Assembly (NCBI GenBank): GCA_011799875.1
Contig: CM022298.1
Location: 263,245,757-263,309,756 of the forward strand
Reading direction: 5' to 3'
DNA: 64,000 nucleotides
Source of the DNA: Thinopyrum elongatum
Lineage: Eukaryota; Streptophyta; Magnoliopsida; Poales; Poaceae
The position numbers were made by a program, and so were the translations under genes. The notes under the pieces were generated by a model. The model searched no databases. It was not told where the DNA came from and saw nothing but the letters and a program-made list of their open reading frames with translations. Positions 1-11,176 of this stretch are shown here, in pieces. Numbering within the stretch: position 1 is the stretch's first letter; each line of letters opens with the position of its first letter.

Positions 1-846
1 AAAGGATGTGATGAATGATATATGTGATGTATGAGATTGATCATGTTCTTGTAATAGGAATCATGACTTGCATGTCGATGAGTATGACAACCGGCTGGAG
101 CCATAGGAGTTGTCTTAATTTATTGTATGACCTGCGTGTCAATGAAAAACGCCATGTAATTACTTTACTTTATTGCTAACCGTTAGCCATAGTAGTAGAA
201 GTAATAGTTGGCGAGGCAACTTCATGAAGACACGATGATGGAGATCATGGTGTCATGCCGGTGACGTTGATGATCATGGTGCCCCGAAGATGGAGATCAA
301 AAGGAGCAAAATGATATTGGCCATATCATGTCACTATTTGATTGCATGTGATGTTTATCATGTTTACATCTTATTTGCTTAGAACGACGGTAGCATAAAT
401 AAGATGATCCCTCGCTAAAATTTCAAGAAAGTGTTCCCCCTAACTGTGCACCGTTGCGAAGGTTCGTTGTTTCGAAGCACCACGTGATGATCGGGTGTGA
501 TAGATTCTAACGTTCGAATACAACGGGTGTAAGCCAGATTTACACATGCAAAACACTTAGGTTGACTTGACGAGCCTAGCATGTACAGACATGGCCTCGA
601 AACACGGAAGACCGAAAGGTCGAACATGAGTCGTATAGAAGATACGATCAACATACAGATGTTCACCGTTGATGACTAGTCCGTCTCACGTGATGATCGG
701 ACACGGCCTAGTCGATTCAGATCATGTATCACTTAGATGACTAGAGGGATGTCTATCTGAGTGGGAGTTCATTGAATAATTTGATTAGATGAACTTAATT
801 ATCATGAACTTAGTCTAAAATCTTTACAATATGTCTTGTAGATCAA
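1..846 (+). other. Copia 5' untranslated leader
   Basis: This is the non-coding leader between the primer-binding site (off-window) and the gag ATG at 847. No open frame on the plus strand is meaningful here. The segment CACGTGATGATCGG occurs twice (about 481 and 690). Long leaders of this kind are normal for the Angela/BARE group, where they hold dimerisation and packaging signals; I cannot point to those signals directly. Confidence 0.8.
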
Positions 847-1620
847 ATGGCCCACGCTAATGTTGCCCTCAACTTCAAAGCGTTCCTAGAGAAAACCAAG
901 CTGAAAGACGATGGTAGCAACTACACGGACTGGGTCCGTAACCTGAGGATTATCCTCATAGCTGCCAAGAAAGCATATGTCCTTGAAGCACCGCTAGGTG
1001 ACGCACCTGTTTTCCCAGCAACTCAAGACGTTATGAACGCCTGGCAGTCGCGTAGTGATGATTACTCCCTGGTTCAGTGCGGCATGCTTTACAGCTTAGA
1101 ACCGGGGCTCCAAAAGCGTTTTGAGCAACACGGAGCATATGAGATGTTCCAAGAGCTGAAAATGGTTTTCCAAGCTCATGCCCGGGTCGAGAGATATGAA
1201 GTCTCCGACAAGTTCTATAGTTGTAAGATGGAGGAGAATAGTTCTGTCAGCGAGCATATACTCAAAATGTCTGGGTTGCAGAACCGCTTGTCTCAGCTGG
1301 GAGTTAATCTCCCGGATGACGCGGTCGTTGACAGAATCCTTCAGTCGCTTCCACCTAGCTACAAGAGCTTTGTGATGAACTTCAATATGCAGGGGATGGA
1401 GAAAACCATTCCTGAGATATATTCAATGCTGAAATTAGCGGAGGTGGAGATCAAAAAGGAACATCAAGTGTTGATGGTGAATAAAACCACTAAGTTCAAG
1501 AAAGGCAAGGGTAAAAAGAACTTCAAGAAGGACGGCAAGGGAGTTGCCGCGCCCGGTAAGCAAGCTACCGGGAAGAAGCCAAAGGATGGACCCAAGCCTG
1601 AGACTGAATGCTTTTTTTTG
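847..1620 (+). pseudogene. gag: Copia gag (capsid/nucleocapsid), frameshifted at its C-terminus
   Basis: Gag forms the cytoplasmic particle that packages element RNA. The frame starts MAHANVALNFKAF and contains the UBN2-type Copia gag core (DGSNYTDWVRNL near residue 23, then an SVSEHILKMSGLQNRL helix). A lysine-rich nucleocapsid follows. The CCHC zinc knuckle should come next, but only its first cysteine is in this frame. A run of eight T residues at 1612-1619 carries one base too many, so this frame ends at 1621-1623 and the rest of the knuckle (CKGNDHWKRNC) is read in the next frame. The extra T is most simply a homopolymer slip rather than programmed frameshifting, because related elements read gag and pol in one frame. 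Confidence 0.9.
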
Positions 1621-4600
1621 TAAGGGAAACGATCACTGGAAGCGGAACTGCCCCAAGTACTTAGCGGATAAGAAGGCCAGCAATACCAAAGGTATATGTG
1701 ATATACATGTTATTGATGTGTACCTTACCAGCGCTCGTAGTAGCTCCTGGGTGTTTGATACCGGTGCGGTTGCTCATATTTGTAACTCAAAACAGGAGCT
1801 GCGGAATAAGCAGAGACTGGCGAAGGACGAGGTGACGATGCGCGTCGGGAATGGTTCCAAGGTCGATGTGATCGCCGTCGGCACGCTACCTCTACATCTA
1901 CCTTCGGGATTAGTTTTAAACCTCAATAATTGTTATTTAGTACCAGCTTTGAGCATGAACATTGTATCAGGATCTCGTTTGATGCGAGATGGCTACTCAT
2001 TTAAATCCGAGAATAATGGTTGTTCTATTTATATGAGAGATATGTTTTATGGTCATGCCCCGCTGGTCAATGGTTTATTCTTATTGAATATCGAACGTGA
2101 TGTTACACATATTCATAGTGTGAATGCCAAAAGATGTAAGGTTGATAATGATAGTCCCACATACTTGTGGCACTGCCGCCTTGGTCACATTGGTGTCAAA
2201 CGCATGAAGAAACTCCATGCAGATGGACTTTTGGAGTCTCTTGATTATGAATCATTTGACACGTGCGAACCATGCCTCATGGGCAAAATGACCAAGACTC
2301 CGTTCTCCGGGACAATGGAGCGAGCAACCAACTTATTGGAAATCATACATACTGATGTGTGCGGTCCAATGAGCGTTGAGGCTCGCGGTGGTTATCGTTA
2401 TGTTCTCACTCTCACTGATGGCTTAAGTAGATATGGGTATATCTACTTAATGAAACACAAGTCTGAGACCTTCGAAAAATTCAAGGAATTTCAGAGTGAG
2501 GTAGAGAATCAACGTGACAGGAAAATAAAGTTCTTACGATCAGATCGTGGAGGGGAATATTTGAGTCATGAGTTTGGCACGCACTTAAGGAAATGTGGAA
2601 TTGTTTCACAACTCACGCTGCCTGGAACACCTCAGCGTAATGGTGTGTCCGAACATCGTAATCGCACTCTATTGGATATGGTGCGATCTATGATGTCTCT
2701 TACCGATCTACCGCTATCATTTTGGGGTTATGCTTTAGAGACTGCCGCATTCACTTTAAATAGGGCTCCGTCGAAATCCGTTGAGACGACACCGTATGAA
2801 TTATGGTTTGGGAAGAAACCTAAGCTGTCGTTTCTGAAAGTTTGGGGATGCGATGCTTATGTCAAGAAACTTCAACCTGAAAAGCTCGAACCCAAATCGG
2901 AAAAATGCGTCTTCATAGGATACCCTAAAGAAACTATTGGGTATACCTTCTACCTTAGATCCGAAGCCAAGATCTTTGTTGCCAAGAATGGATCCTTTCT
3001 GGAGAAAGAGTTTCTCTCGAAAGAAGTAAGTGGGAGGAAAGTAGAACTTGATGAGGTACCCCCTCTTGAACCGGAGAGTAGCGCAGCTCAGGAAGATGTT
3101 TCTGTGGTGCCTGCACCGACTATAGAGGAAGTTAATGATGATGATCATGAAACTTCGGATCAAGTTGCTACTGAACTTCGTAGGTCCACGAGGACACGTT
3201 CCGCACCAGAGTGGTACGGCAACCTTGTCTTGGAAGTCATGTTGTTAGACAACGGTGAACCTTCGAACTATGAAGAAGCGATGGCGGGCCCGAATTCCAA
3301 CAAATGGCTAGAAGCCATGAAATCCGAGATAGGATCCATGTATGAAAATGAAGTATGGACTTTGACAGACTTGCCCGATGATCGGCAAGCCATAGAGAAC
3401 AAATGGATCTTTAAGAAGAAGACAGACGCGGATGGTAATGTGACCATCTATAAGGCTCGACTTGTCGCTAAGGGTTATCGACAAGTTCAAGGGGTTGACT
3501 ACGATGAGACCTTCTCACCCGTAGCGAAGCTGAAGTCTGTTAGAATCATGTTAGCAATTGTCGCATGCTATGATTATGAGATATGGCAAATGGACGTCAA
3601 AACGGCATTCCTTAATGGTTTCCTTAAGGAAGAGTTGTATATGATGCAGCCGGAAGGTTTTGTCGATCCTAATAATGCTGACAAGGTATGCAAGCTCCAG
3701 CGCTCAATCTATGGGCTGGTGCAAGCATCTCGGAGTTGGAACATTCGCTTTGATGAGATGATCAAAGCGTTTGGGTTTACACAGACTTATGGAGAAGCCT
3801 GTGTTTACAAGAAAGTGAGTGGGAGCTCTGTAGCATTTCTCATATTATATGTAGATGACATACTATTAATGGGAAATGATATAGAATTCTTGGAAAGCAT
3901 AAAGGCCTACTTGAACAAGTGTTTTTCAATGAAGGACCTTGGAGAAGCTGCTTACATATTAGGCATCAAGATCTATAGAGATAGATCGAGACGCCTCATT
4001 GGTCTTTCGCAAAGCACATACCTTGACAAGATATTGAAGAAGTTCAATATGGATCAGTCCAAGAAGGGGTTATTGCTTGTATTACAAGGTGTGAGATTGA
4101 GCATGGCTCAATGCCCGACCTCGGCAGAAGATAGAGAAAAGATGAGCGTCATCCCCTATGCCTCAGCCATAGGGTCTATTATGTATGCCATGCTGTGTAC
4201 CAGACCTGATGTGAACCTCGCCGTAAGTTTGGTAGGAAGGTACCAAAGTAATCCCGGCATGGAACACTGGACAGCGGTCAAGAACATCCTGAAGTACCTG
4301 AAAAGGACTAAGGATATGTTTCTCGTTTATGGAGGTGACGAAGAGCTCGTCGTAAAGGGTTACGTCGATGCTAGCTTCAACACAGATCTGGATGACTCTA
4401 AGTCACAAACCGGATAAGTGTATATTTTGAATGGTGGGGCAGTCAGCTGGTGCAGTTGCAAGCAAAGCATCGTGGCGGGATCTACATGTGAAGCGGAGTA
4501 CATAACAGCCTCGAAGGCAGCACAGGAAGCAGTCTGGATGAAGGAGTTCATCACCGACCTAGGAGTTATTCCCAATGCGTCGGGCCCAATGACTCTCTTC

Positions 4601-4831
4601 TGTGACAACACTGGAGCTATTGCCCTTGCCAAGGAGCCCAGGTTTCACAAGAAGACTAGGCATATCAAGCGTCGCTTCAACTCCATTCCTGAACATGTTC
4701 AAGATGGAGACATAGATATTTGTAAAGTGCATACGGATCTGAATGTCGCAGATCCGTTGACTAAACCTCTTCCACGAGCAAAACATGATCAACACCAGAA
4801 CTCTATGGGTGTTCGATTCATCACAATGTAA
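1621..4831 (+). pseudogene. pol: Copia pol: protease, integrase, reverse transcriptase, RNase H, with an internal stop
   Basis: After the knuckle the frame carries an aspartic protease (SSWVFDTGAVAHIC at about 1741-1782) and a GAG-pre-integrase motif (LWHCRLGHIG). The integrase core has its three acidic residues in HTDVCGPM, RSDRGGEY and GVSEHRNRTLLD. Reverse transcriptase shows WQMDVKTAFLNG and the YVDD active site near 3848. RNase H shows GYVDASF and, further on, AGSTCEAEYITAS. A TAA at 4415-4417 interrupts RNase H and the same frame continues to 4831, so this is a nonsense change rather than a frameshift. Catalytic residues I can see are intact; loss of function comes from the upstream frameshift and this stop. 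Confidence 0.93.
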
Positions 4832-4852
4832 CTAGATTATTGACTCTAGTGC

Positions 4853-4863
4853 AAGTGGGAGAC
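4853..4863 (+). other. Copia polypurine tract
   Basis: AAGTGGGAGAC directly abuts the 3' LTR, the position and composition expected for the plus-strand DNA priming site in Angela/BARE elements. Confidence 0.85.
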
Positions 4864-6610
4864 TGTTGGAAATATGCCCTAGAGGCAATAATAAAGTGGT
4901 TATTATTATATTTCCTTGTTCATGATAATTGTCTATTGTTCATGCTATAATTGTGTTATCCGGAAATCGTAATGCATGTGTGAATACATAGACCACAACA
5001 TGTCCCTAGTGAGCCTCTAGTTGACTAGCTCATTGATCAATAGATGGTTACGGTTTCCTGACCATGGACATTGGATGTCGTTGATAACGGGATCACATCA
5101 TTAGGAGAATGATGTGATGGACAAGGCCCAATCCTAAGCATAGCACTAGATCGTGTAGTTCGTCTGCTAAAGCTTTTCTAATGTCAAGTATCATTTCCTT
5201 AGACCATGAGATTGTGCAACTCCCGGATACCGTAGGAATGCTTTGGGTGTATCAAACGTCACAACGTAACTGGGTGACCATAAAGGTGCACTACAGGTAT
5301 CTCCGAAAGTGTCTGTTGGGTTGGCACGAATCGAGACTGGGATTTGTCACTCCGTATGACGAAGAGGTATCTTTGGGCCCACTCAGTAATGCATCATCAT
5401 AATGAGCTCAATGTGACTAAAGAGTTAGCCACGGGATCATGCGTTACGGAACGAGTAAAGAGACTTGCCGGTAACGAGATTGAACAAGGTATAGGGATAC
5501 CGACGATCGAATCTCGGGCAAGTATCATACCGGTAGACAAAGGGAATTGTATACGGGATTGATTGAATCCTCGACATCGTGGTTCATCCGATGAGATCAT
5601 CGTGGAACATGTGGGAGCCAACATGGGTATCCAGATCCCGCTGTTGGTTATTGGCCGGAGAGATGTCTCGGTCATGTCTGCATGGTTCCCGAACCCGTAG
5701 GGTCTACACACTTAAGGTTCGGTGACTCTAGGGTTGTTATGGGAAATAGTATGTGAATACCGAATGTTGTTTGGAGTCCCAGATGAGATCCCGGATGTCA
5801 CGAGGAGTTCCGGAATGGTCCGGAGGTAAAGATTTATATATGGGAAGTTGTTATTGGGGTTCCGGAAAAAGTTCGGGTTTTTTCGGTATTGTACCGGGAA
5901 GCTTTCGAAAGGTTCCGGAGGATTCCGGAGGGGTCCGGAAGTCCGGAAAGGGTTCCACCACGTCTAATACAGTAGCATGGGCTGTAAGGGGGCGCCCTAG
6001 ACTTAATGGGCTAGGGGCACCAGCCCCCCTAAGGCCCATGCACATGGGAGAGGGGAAACCCTAAAGGGGGAGGGCCTCCACTTGACTTGGGAGGCACTCC
6101 TCCCCCCCTTGGCCGCCGCCCCCAACCCTAGATGGGATCTAGGGGGCCGGCCCCCTCTTCCCCCCAGCCTATAAATAGTGGAGGGGTGGGAGCGAGGCCA
6201 CATCCTCTCCCCTGGCGCAGCCCTTCCCCTCTCCAACACCTCCTCCTCCTCCGTTTGAGCTTGGAGAAGCCCTGCCGGAGAACTGCAAGTTCCACCACCA
6301 CGCCGTCGTGCTACTGGAGCTGTCTTCCCCAACCTCTCCCTCCTCCTTGCTGGATCAAGGCGCGGGAGACGTCACCGGGCTGCACGTGTTTTGAACGCGG
6401 AGGCACCGTTGTTCGGTGCTTAGATCGGAATCGACCGCGATCTGAATCGCTACGTGTACGACTCCTCCAACCGCGTTCTTGCAACGCTTCCGCATCGCGA
6501 TCTTCAAGGGTATGAAGATGCACTCCTCTCTCTCTCGTTGCTAGTCTCTCCATAGATTGATCTTGGTGTTGCGTAGAAAAAATTTTGATTTCCTACTACG
6601 TTCCCCAACA
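4864..6610 (+). repeat. Copia 3' LTR (1747 bp)
   Basis: It runs from TGTTGGAAAT to TTCCCCAACA, giving the TG...CA ends of an LTR. The 5' LTR is outside the window, so insertion age cannot be judged from LTR divergence. The GC-rich segment around 5980-6330 produces long open frames on both strands that are shadows without protein features. Confidence 0.95.
6165..6180 (+). promoter_or_regulatory. TATA box of Copia LTR promoter
   Basis: CTATAAATAG at about 6169-6178 sits in GC-rich LTR sequence roughly 430 bp from the LTR end. This fits the BARE/Angela promoter that starts genomic RNA at the U3/R border. Only the motif is visible; activity is inferred. Confidence 0.6.
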
Positions 6611-6867
6611 CGAACCGCATCCAATATCCGGCAATATGTTTCCTGTTTCCTTCACAATCTAAAGGGACAGTTCATTCAGACCCACTGAGTCTGTGTAAAA
6701 ATTTTCACTTTCAGTTCTATTTTGTACATTCGAGTGTTACATATAACATGTGATTTGTATAAAGAAGTGTTTAACCTTCGGATTTCTTGGTCTATCCTAC
6801 AAATGCCCAACCTCCCACTATTGCACTCCACATCTAACAAATTTTGGGCTAATTTTCAAAGGGCACT
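6611..6867. other. Unassigned flank, left part, ending in TSD GCACT (6863-6867)
   Basis: This stretch lies between the Copia 3' LTR and the Gypsy LTR. It shows no convincing coding potential. Removing 6868-55993 joins it to 55994 onward. A segment here (CTATCCTACAAATGCCCAAC, about 6793) resembles one in the right flank (CTATCTTACAAACACCCAAC, about 56050), so the original target contained a diverged short repeat. It may be host DNA or leader sequence of an older element. Confidence 0.6.
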
Positions 6868-8464
6868 TGATGTCACTAGAACTACGTTGGTATTTCCCCA
6901 AAGAGGAAGGGATGATGCAGCACTGCTACGGTAGGTTTTTCCCTCAGTTATGAAACCAAGGTATCAATCCAGTGGGAGAACCAAGCAACACTATGTAAAT
7001 AATAACTGCACACAAAGAACAAATACTTGCAACCTGACACTTATGAGGGGTTGTCAATCCCTCTACGGGTAACGATGCCAGAAATTTTCAAGTTGACGGG
7101 ATAAAATTTGTGTAGATTGGATAAATAGATCTCGAGAAAACGCGAAATAAAATAAGTAACAAAAAAGTGCAGCAAGGTATTTTTTGGTTTTTCGAATAAT
7201 AGATCTGAAAATAAAAGCGAATAAAAATAGATCTCAAAGCAAATATGATAAAGAATAGACCCGGGGGCCGTAGATTTCACTAGTGGCTTCTCTCAAGAAA
7301 ATAGCACACGGTGGGTAAACAAATTACTATTGGGCAATTGATAGAAGATCGAATAATTATGATGATATCCATGGCAATGATCAATATAAAGGCATCACAT
7401 CCAAGATTAGTAGACCGACTCCTGCCTGCATCTACTACTATTACTCCACACATCGACCGCTATCCAGCATGCATCTAGTGTATTAAGTTCATGGAGAAAT
7501 GGAGTAATGCAATAAGAATGATGACATGATGTAGACGAGATCTATTCATGTAGGAATAGCCCCCATCTTGTTATCCTTAATAGCAACGATACATGCGTGT
7601 CTTGTTGCCCCTTCTGTTACAGGTAAAGAACACCCAACGATTGAACCCATCACAAAGCACCTCTTCCCATGGCAAGAAAAATCGATCTAGTTGGCCTGAC
7701 TAAACCAAAGATTCGAAGAAGAAATACGAGGCTATAAATAATCATGCATATAAGAGATCAAAAGAAGACTCAAATAATATTCATGGATATAGATTTGATC
7801 ATAAACTCAATGTTCATCGGATCCCAACAAACACACTGCAAAAAGAGGTACATCATATAGATGTCCAAGAGACCATTGTATTTCGAATCAAAATAGAGAG
7901 AGGAAGCCATCTAGCTATTGCTTACGGACCCGTAGATCTATGATGAACTACTCACGCATCATCGGAGAGGCACAAATGAGGATGATGAACCCCTCCGTCA
8001 TGGTGTCTAGATTGGATCTCGTGGTTCTGGAACTTGCAGCGGCTGGAATTGTTTTTCGTCGACTCCCCTAGGGTTTCTGGAATATTTGGGGATTTATAGG
8101 GTGAAGAGGCGATGCGGGAGGCCACCGAGGGGGCACAACCCCCCTAGGCGCGCCTGGGCTCCTGGGCGTGCCCTGGTGGGTTGTGCCCACCTCGGGCCTC
8201 CCCTCTAGTACTTCTTTGGTCCATCTTGTGTCTTCTGGTCCAAAAAATTCTCCAAAAAGTTTTGCTGTGTTTGGACTTCGTTTGGTACTGATATTTTGCG
8301 AAGTAAAAAACAAGCAAAAAACAACAACTGGCACTTGGCACTATGCAATAGGTTAGTCCCAAAAAATGATATAAAGTTGCTATAAAATGATTGTAAAACA
8401 TCCAAGAATGATAATATAACAGCATGGAACAAGCAAAAATTATAGATATGTTGGAGACGTATCA
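6868..8464 (-). repeat. Gypsy 3' LTR (1597 bp)
   Basis: On the minus strand it starts TGATACGTCTCCAACATATC at 8464 and ends GTGACATCA at 6868. It aligns along its whole length with 54407-55988. A TATA-like CCCTATAAATCC lies on the minus strand near 8090-8100. Differences from the 5' LTR are scattered substitutions and small indels, so the insertion is not recent. Confidence 0.93.
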
Positions 8465-8731
8465 GCATCCCCAAGCTTAATTCCTACTTGTCCTCGAGTA
8501 GGTAAATGATAAAAACATGATTTTTGATGTGGAATGCTGCCTAACATGTTCATCACATATCCTTTTCTTTTGTAGCATGGACATTTGGACTTTTATATGG
8601 TTCAAAGCAATAGTCTAGTTTTGACATGAAGATTTCAATACTCAAGCATATCAACAAGCAACCATGTCTTTCAAAATATCAACACTAAAGAAAGTTATCC
8701 CTAGTCCATCATGCTCAATCATTGATCCATT
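8465..8731 (-). other. Gypsy 3' untranslated region and polypurine tract
   Basis: Read on the minus strand, AAGCTTGGGGATGC abuts the LTR start and is the polypurine tract. The sequence upstream of it is non-coding 3' region. It is cut at 8731 by the outer CACTA; ATT at 8729-8731 is the left copy of that element's target duplication. Confidence 0.85.
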
Positions 8732-9480
8732 CACTGGTACAGTGAGGTGCTATACAAATGGTTTTTAACCCCTTTCTGCGACGGTGTTCTGAACTATCGC
8801 CTAGTGAGTGACTGTGATAGGGGGTCCTTCCCACACGACCCAGAAACCATCGGGGATAGGGAGCGTTGATGCATACGGTTGTCCCTATAAAACTGTTTTT
8901 GATATCTCAAACATCCCAAATGCTTCATCCTTGCTAATAGTTTGTGCTTGCATTGCCATCGCAGTCGGAGTTCTGTGGTTTTACCTAAAACCAGGCGCAC
9001 TCCAGGCACATTCCAGGCATGGGATTTTTTCAGGCACATTCCAGGCATGTACCAAACTGGCTCTACGTTTACGCTGCCTGGCACATCACAAACAGTTTGT
9101 CATTGTAAACCGTGTACGATAGGGAGACAATCACACACATTTCGTTTTCCCGCACCATTTTTGATATTGTCTGACATCACACACGATTTGCAAACGGCAA
9201 CTGTGTGCATGGTTACACATGTTTCCTCTCCGTGAACCGTGTCGGATTACGATGTATATCACACACGCTGTGCTTTATAGACCGTGTGCGCCGTAATGAC
9301 CTGCAGAGCGTAATTTCACCCTAATTTAATTGCTGCTATTTAAAATTATACCTAATTTGAATTTGAAAGTAGGCTATAGCTTTATTCATATCCATCAGGT
9401 TCAAACAACCAATGCATTATTCGATTCACATGTACATATGTTCAAGAATTACATAAGCACCAAATAAAGAATGATGAACC
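8732..9480 (+). repeat. Outer CACTA terminal/subterminal region, end 1
   Basis: This region is the inverted, diverged counterpart of 41130-41981. It contains the terminal CACTGGTACAG, then many short motifs such as GTGTGCG, ACACACG and GAACCGTGT, mainly at 9110-9300. The string AGGCACATTCCAGGCATG is present twice at about 9005-9050. In En/Spm elements, subterminal motifs bind the TNPA-type protein; that role here is inferred. Confidence 0.8.
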
Positions 9481-9500
9481 ACAGTTGTATACTTGTACTA

Positions 9501-9995
9501 TCACAGATGGTAAATAAAGAGGCGAGAGACATTCTGGTTGCTGAACAAGGTGAAGCGGAATGGCCCTATTGTGATCTCCTCGATGCAGAAGGCACACACG
9601 ACTCTAGCCCAACCCCTTGTGATGGCCGGCCGCCAATCATGTAGTTTGAGAGATAATCTTGAGTAAACTGCTTCAGGATCTACTGCAAAGGAAAAAGATT
9701 CGGACATTGTCATCTAACACAACTCATTACGGGCAGTAAAAAGAAGGCTACAGAGTTCTTACTTACCATCCTGCAGTTCACTGTTGTCTTGCATAAAGTG
9801 TAAACAAATAGTTTGAACAATCTTTATCAGTTTCCTCACTTGATGCTGGTTCATGAATATCTCATTGCCCCGTACACAGAAAGGGTCGAAGTGTGGATCT
9901 TTGGCAATGGCATATGTACCTAAAAGCACCAAGTTAATATTAGAACCTAAACAACAATTGGAAAATGATGTAGTATAACACTCCCTCCATCCCAT
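9501..9995 (-). pseudogene. B3-like DNA-binding protein fragment, outer CACTA copy
   Basis: Two exon-like blocks on the minus strand match the inner copy at 40600-41123. The first (about 9928-9759) encodes MNQHQVRKLIKIV, the second (about 9680-9501) encodes AITRGWARVVCAFC and FRFTLFSNQNV. The GW...F...N pattern near the end resembles the C-terminal half of plant B3 domains. Compared with the inner copy, the second exon lacks 79 bp between two GATTGG hexamers, which breaks the frame and removes the GHAKVKVYLPEHDD segment. It is therefore a pseudogene of a captured or element-resident gene. B3 membership is my reading of a weak pattern. Confidence 0.6.
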
Positions 9996-10372
9996 TATAT
10001 AAGATCTTATTACATGTATATCTAGACATCATCAGAACATTAAGGTAACACTCTTCCTTGTTGCTATGTAACCTGGGATTGCATATTTAGTCATTCAGTA
10101 TAATGCATATTGCTATGTGGCCTCAGATATATTAGATATGGCCCTAGTAAACCTATCGATAAACGGGTTACAGATATATTCAGTGAAATGTCCGATTCGA
10201 TGATTAATCCCTTATCAGCTCCCAGGCTATATGGTACCAGCTACCGATATCCTGAACAATGAGTATATATAAGCAATGCGATGAAACTAACCTCGATGGT
10301 AAACAGCAGTTGCTCTCAATATTGTCCTGTATGAGTACATATAAAGGCATGTTAAGCACAACAGGCTAAACA
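9996..10372 (-). other. Intron-like spacer of outer CACTA with a Stowaway-like remnant; TSD ACA at 10370-10372
   Basis: The sequence is homologous, inverted, to about 39800-40110 of the inner copy, including ATCTAGACATCATCAGAACA. At 9981 the string CTCCCTCCATCCCATTATAT resembles one end of a Stowaway MITE, without a clear second end. No coding potential. The inner CACTA is inserted at its right edge; ACA at 10370-10372 repeats at 41982-41984. Confidence 0.6.
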
Positions 10373-10990
10373 CACTACTGCAGGATGCTGCTAACGTGAC
10401 ACTATGATCAGAGACCCTTTGATGAAACTGTGTGCGATGCATTAATCGCAAACGGTGATGTAAAATAACCGTAAAAAAAGAGGCAAAATGTTTGTGATGA
10501 AGGATACATCAAACACGGTTCAGATTTTAGTTGCGTGTGCGATGCGGGGCATACAGTTTAGTTCAATGAACTGTTTGCGATGAGGCAGAACAAAAGAAAT
10601 GGGCAGCCAGATGAAGGCGTGTGCGATATGCAGCTTACAGTTCACTCGGATAAACTGTTTGTGATGATGCGGAACAACAGAAACGGGCAGTCAGATGAAG
10701 GTGTGTGCGATATACGGCTTACAGTTCACTCAGATGAACTGTTTGCATTGAGCCAAGAGAATAAAAATGGTTCAACTTAACAAGATGTGTGTGATACGCA
10801 GCAAACAGGTCTGTAATCGGAAATTTGTGGGAAGACCGATAACAACACAGACGATTCCTGTTAACAAGCCATGTGTGTTGTGAGCAAACGATTGCTGGTA
10901 TACAATTGTCAGTGATTGATGAAATCATCACTGACGGGTTCCATTGTTTAGTCCGTGTGCGATGTGATTTGCTCTGTCTACAGAGCATCA
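10373..10990 (-). repeat. Inner CACTA terminal/subterminal region, end 2
   Basis: After the terminal CACTACTGCAGG there are about 600 bp of short repeats. Units of roughly 90-100 bp containing CAGATGAAGG(C/T)GTGTGCGATA and CAGTTCACTCAGATGAACTG are tandem at 10575-10760. The inverted counterpart is 50800-51404. Small open frames here are products of the repeats. Confidence 0.82.
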
Positions 10991-11176
10991 ACATATATAC
11001 TTAAAAAGACAACATTGCAAAACCAAATTAAGCATACAATTACACAAGTGACTACACACATAACATTTCCATCCATCAAAGTTAGCAATTACATGCATAC
11101 TAAACTAGGAGAAATGAGGATCAATCATCTACTTGTTGCAATGACACTTGCCATTGCTCTGCTTCCGGCTGGATCC
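10991..11176. other. Short spacer, inner CACTA
   Basis: AT-rich sequence between the subterminal repeats and the exonuclease stop codon. It would be the 3' untranslated region of the exonuclease fragment; nothing else is visible. Confidence 0.5.

Larger units (their letters stand above)
1..6610 (+). mobile_element. Angela/WIS/BARE-type Copia LTR retrotransposon, 5' end outside window
   Basis: The order gag, protease, integrase, reverse transcriptase, RNase H (integrase before RT) defines Copia. The 3' LTR starting TGTTGGAAATATGCCCTAGA and the leader upstream of gag match what I know of the Angela/WIS/BARE group of Triticeae. The window begins inside the untranslated leader, so the 5' LTR and primer-binding site lie to the left. 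The element cannot make a full polyprotein because the frame is broken at the gag zinc knuckle and inside RNase H. The five bases after the 3' LTR (CGAAC) should be one copy of the target duplication; its partner is outside the window. Confidence 0.95.

Noticed and set aside
1544..1623. Programmed frameshift between gag and pol of the Copia element
   Set aside because: The shift falls inside the zinc knuckle, in a homopolymer, and relatives have one continuous frame. An indel or sequencing error is more likely.
5753..6553. Long open frames on both strands in 5753-6553
   Set aside because: GC-rich shadow frames inside the Copia LTR, with no protein features.
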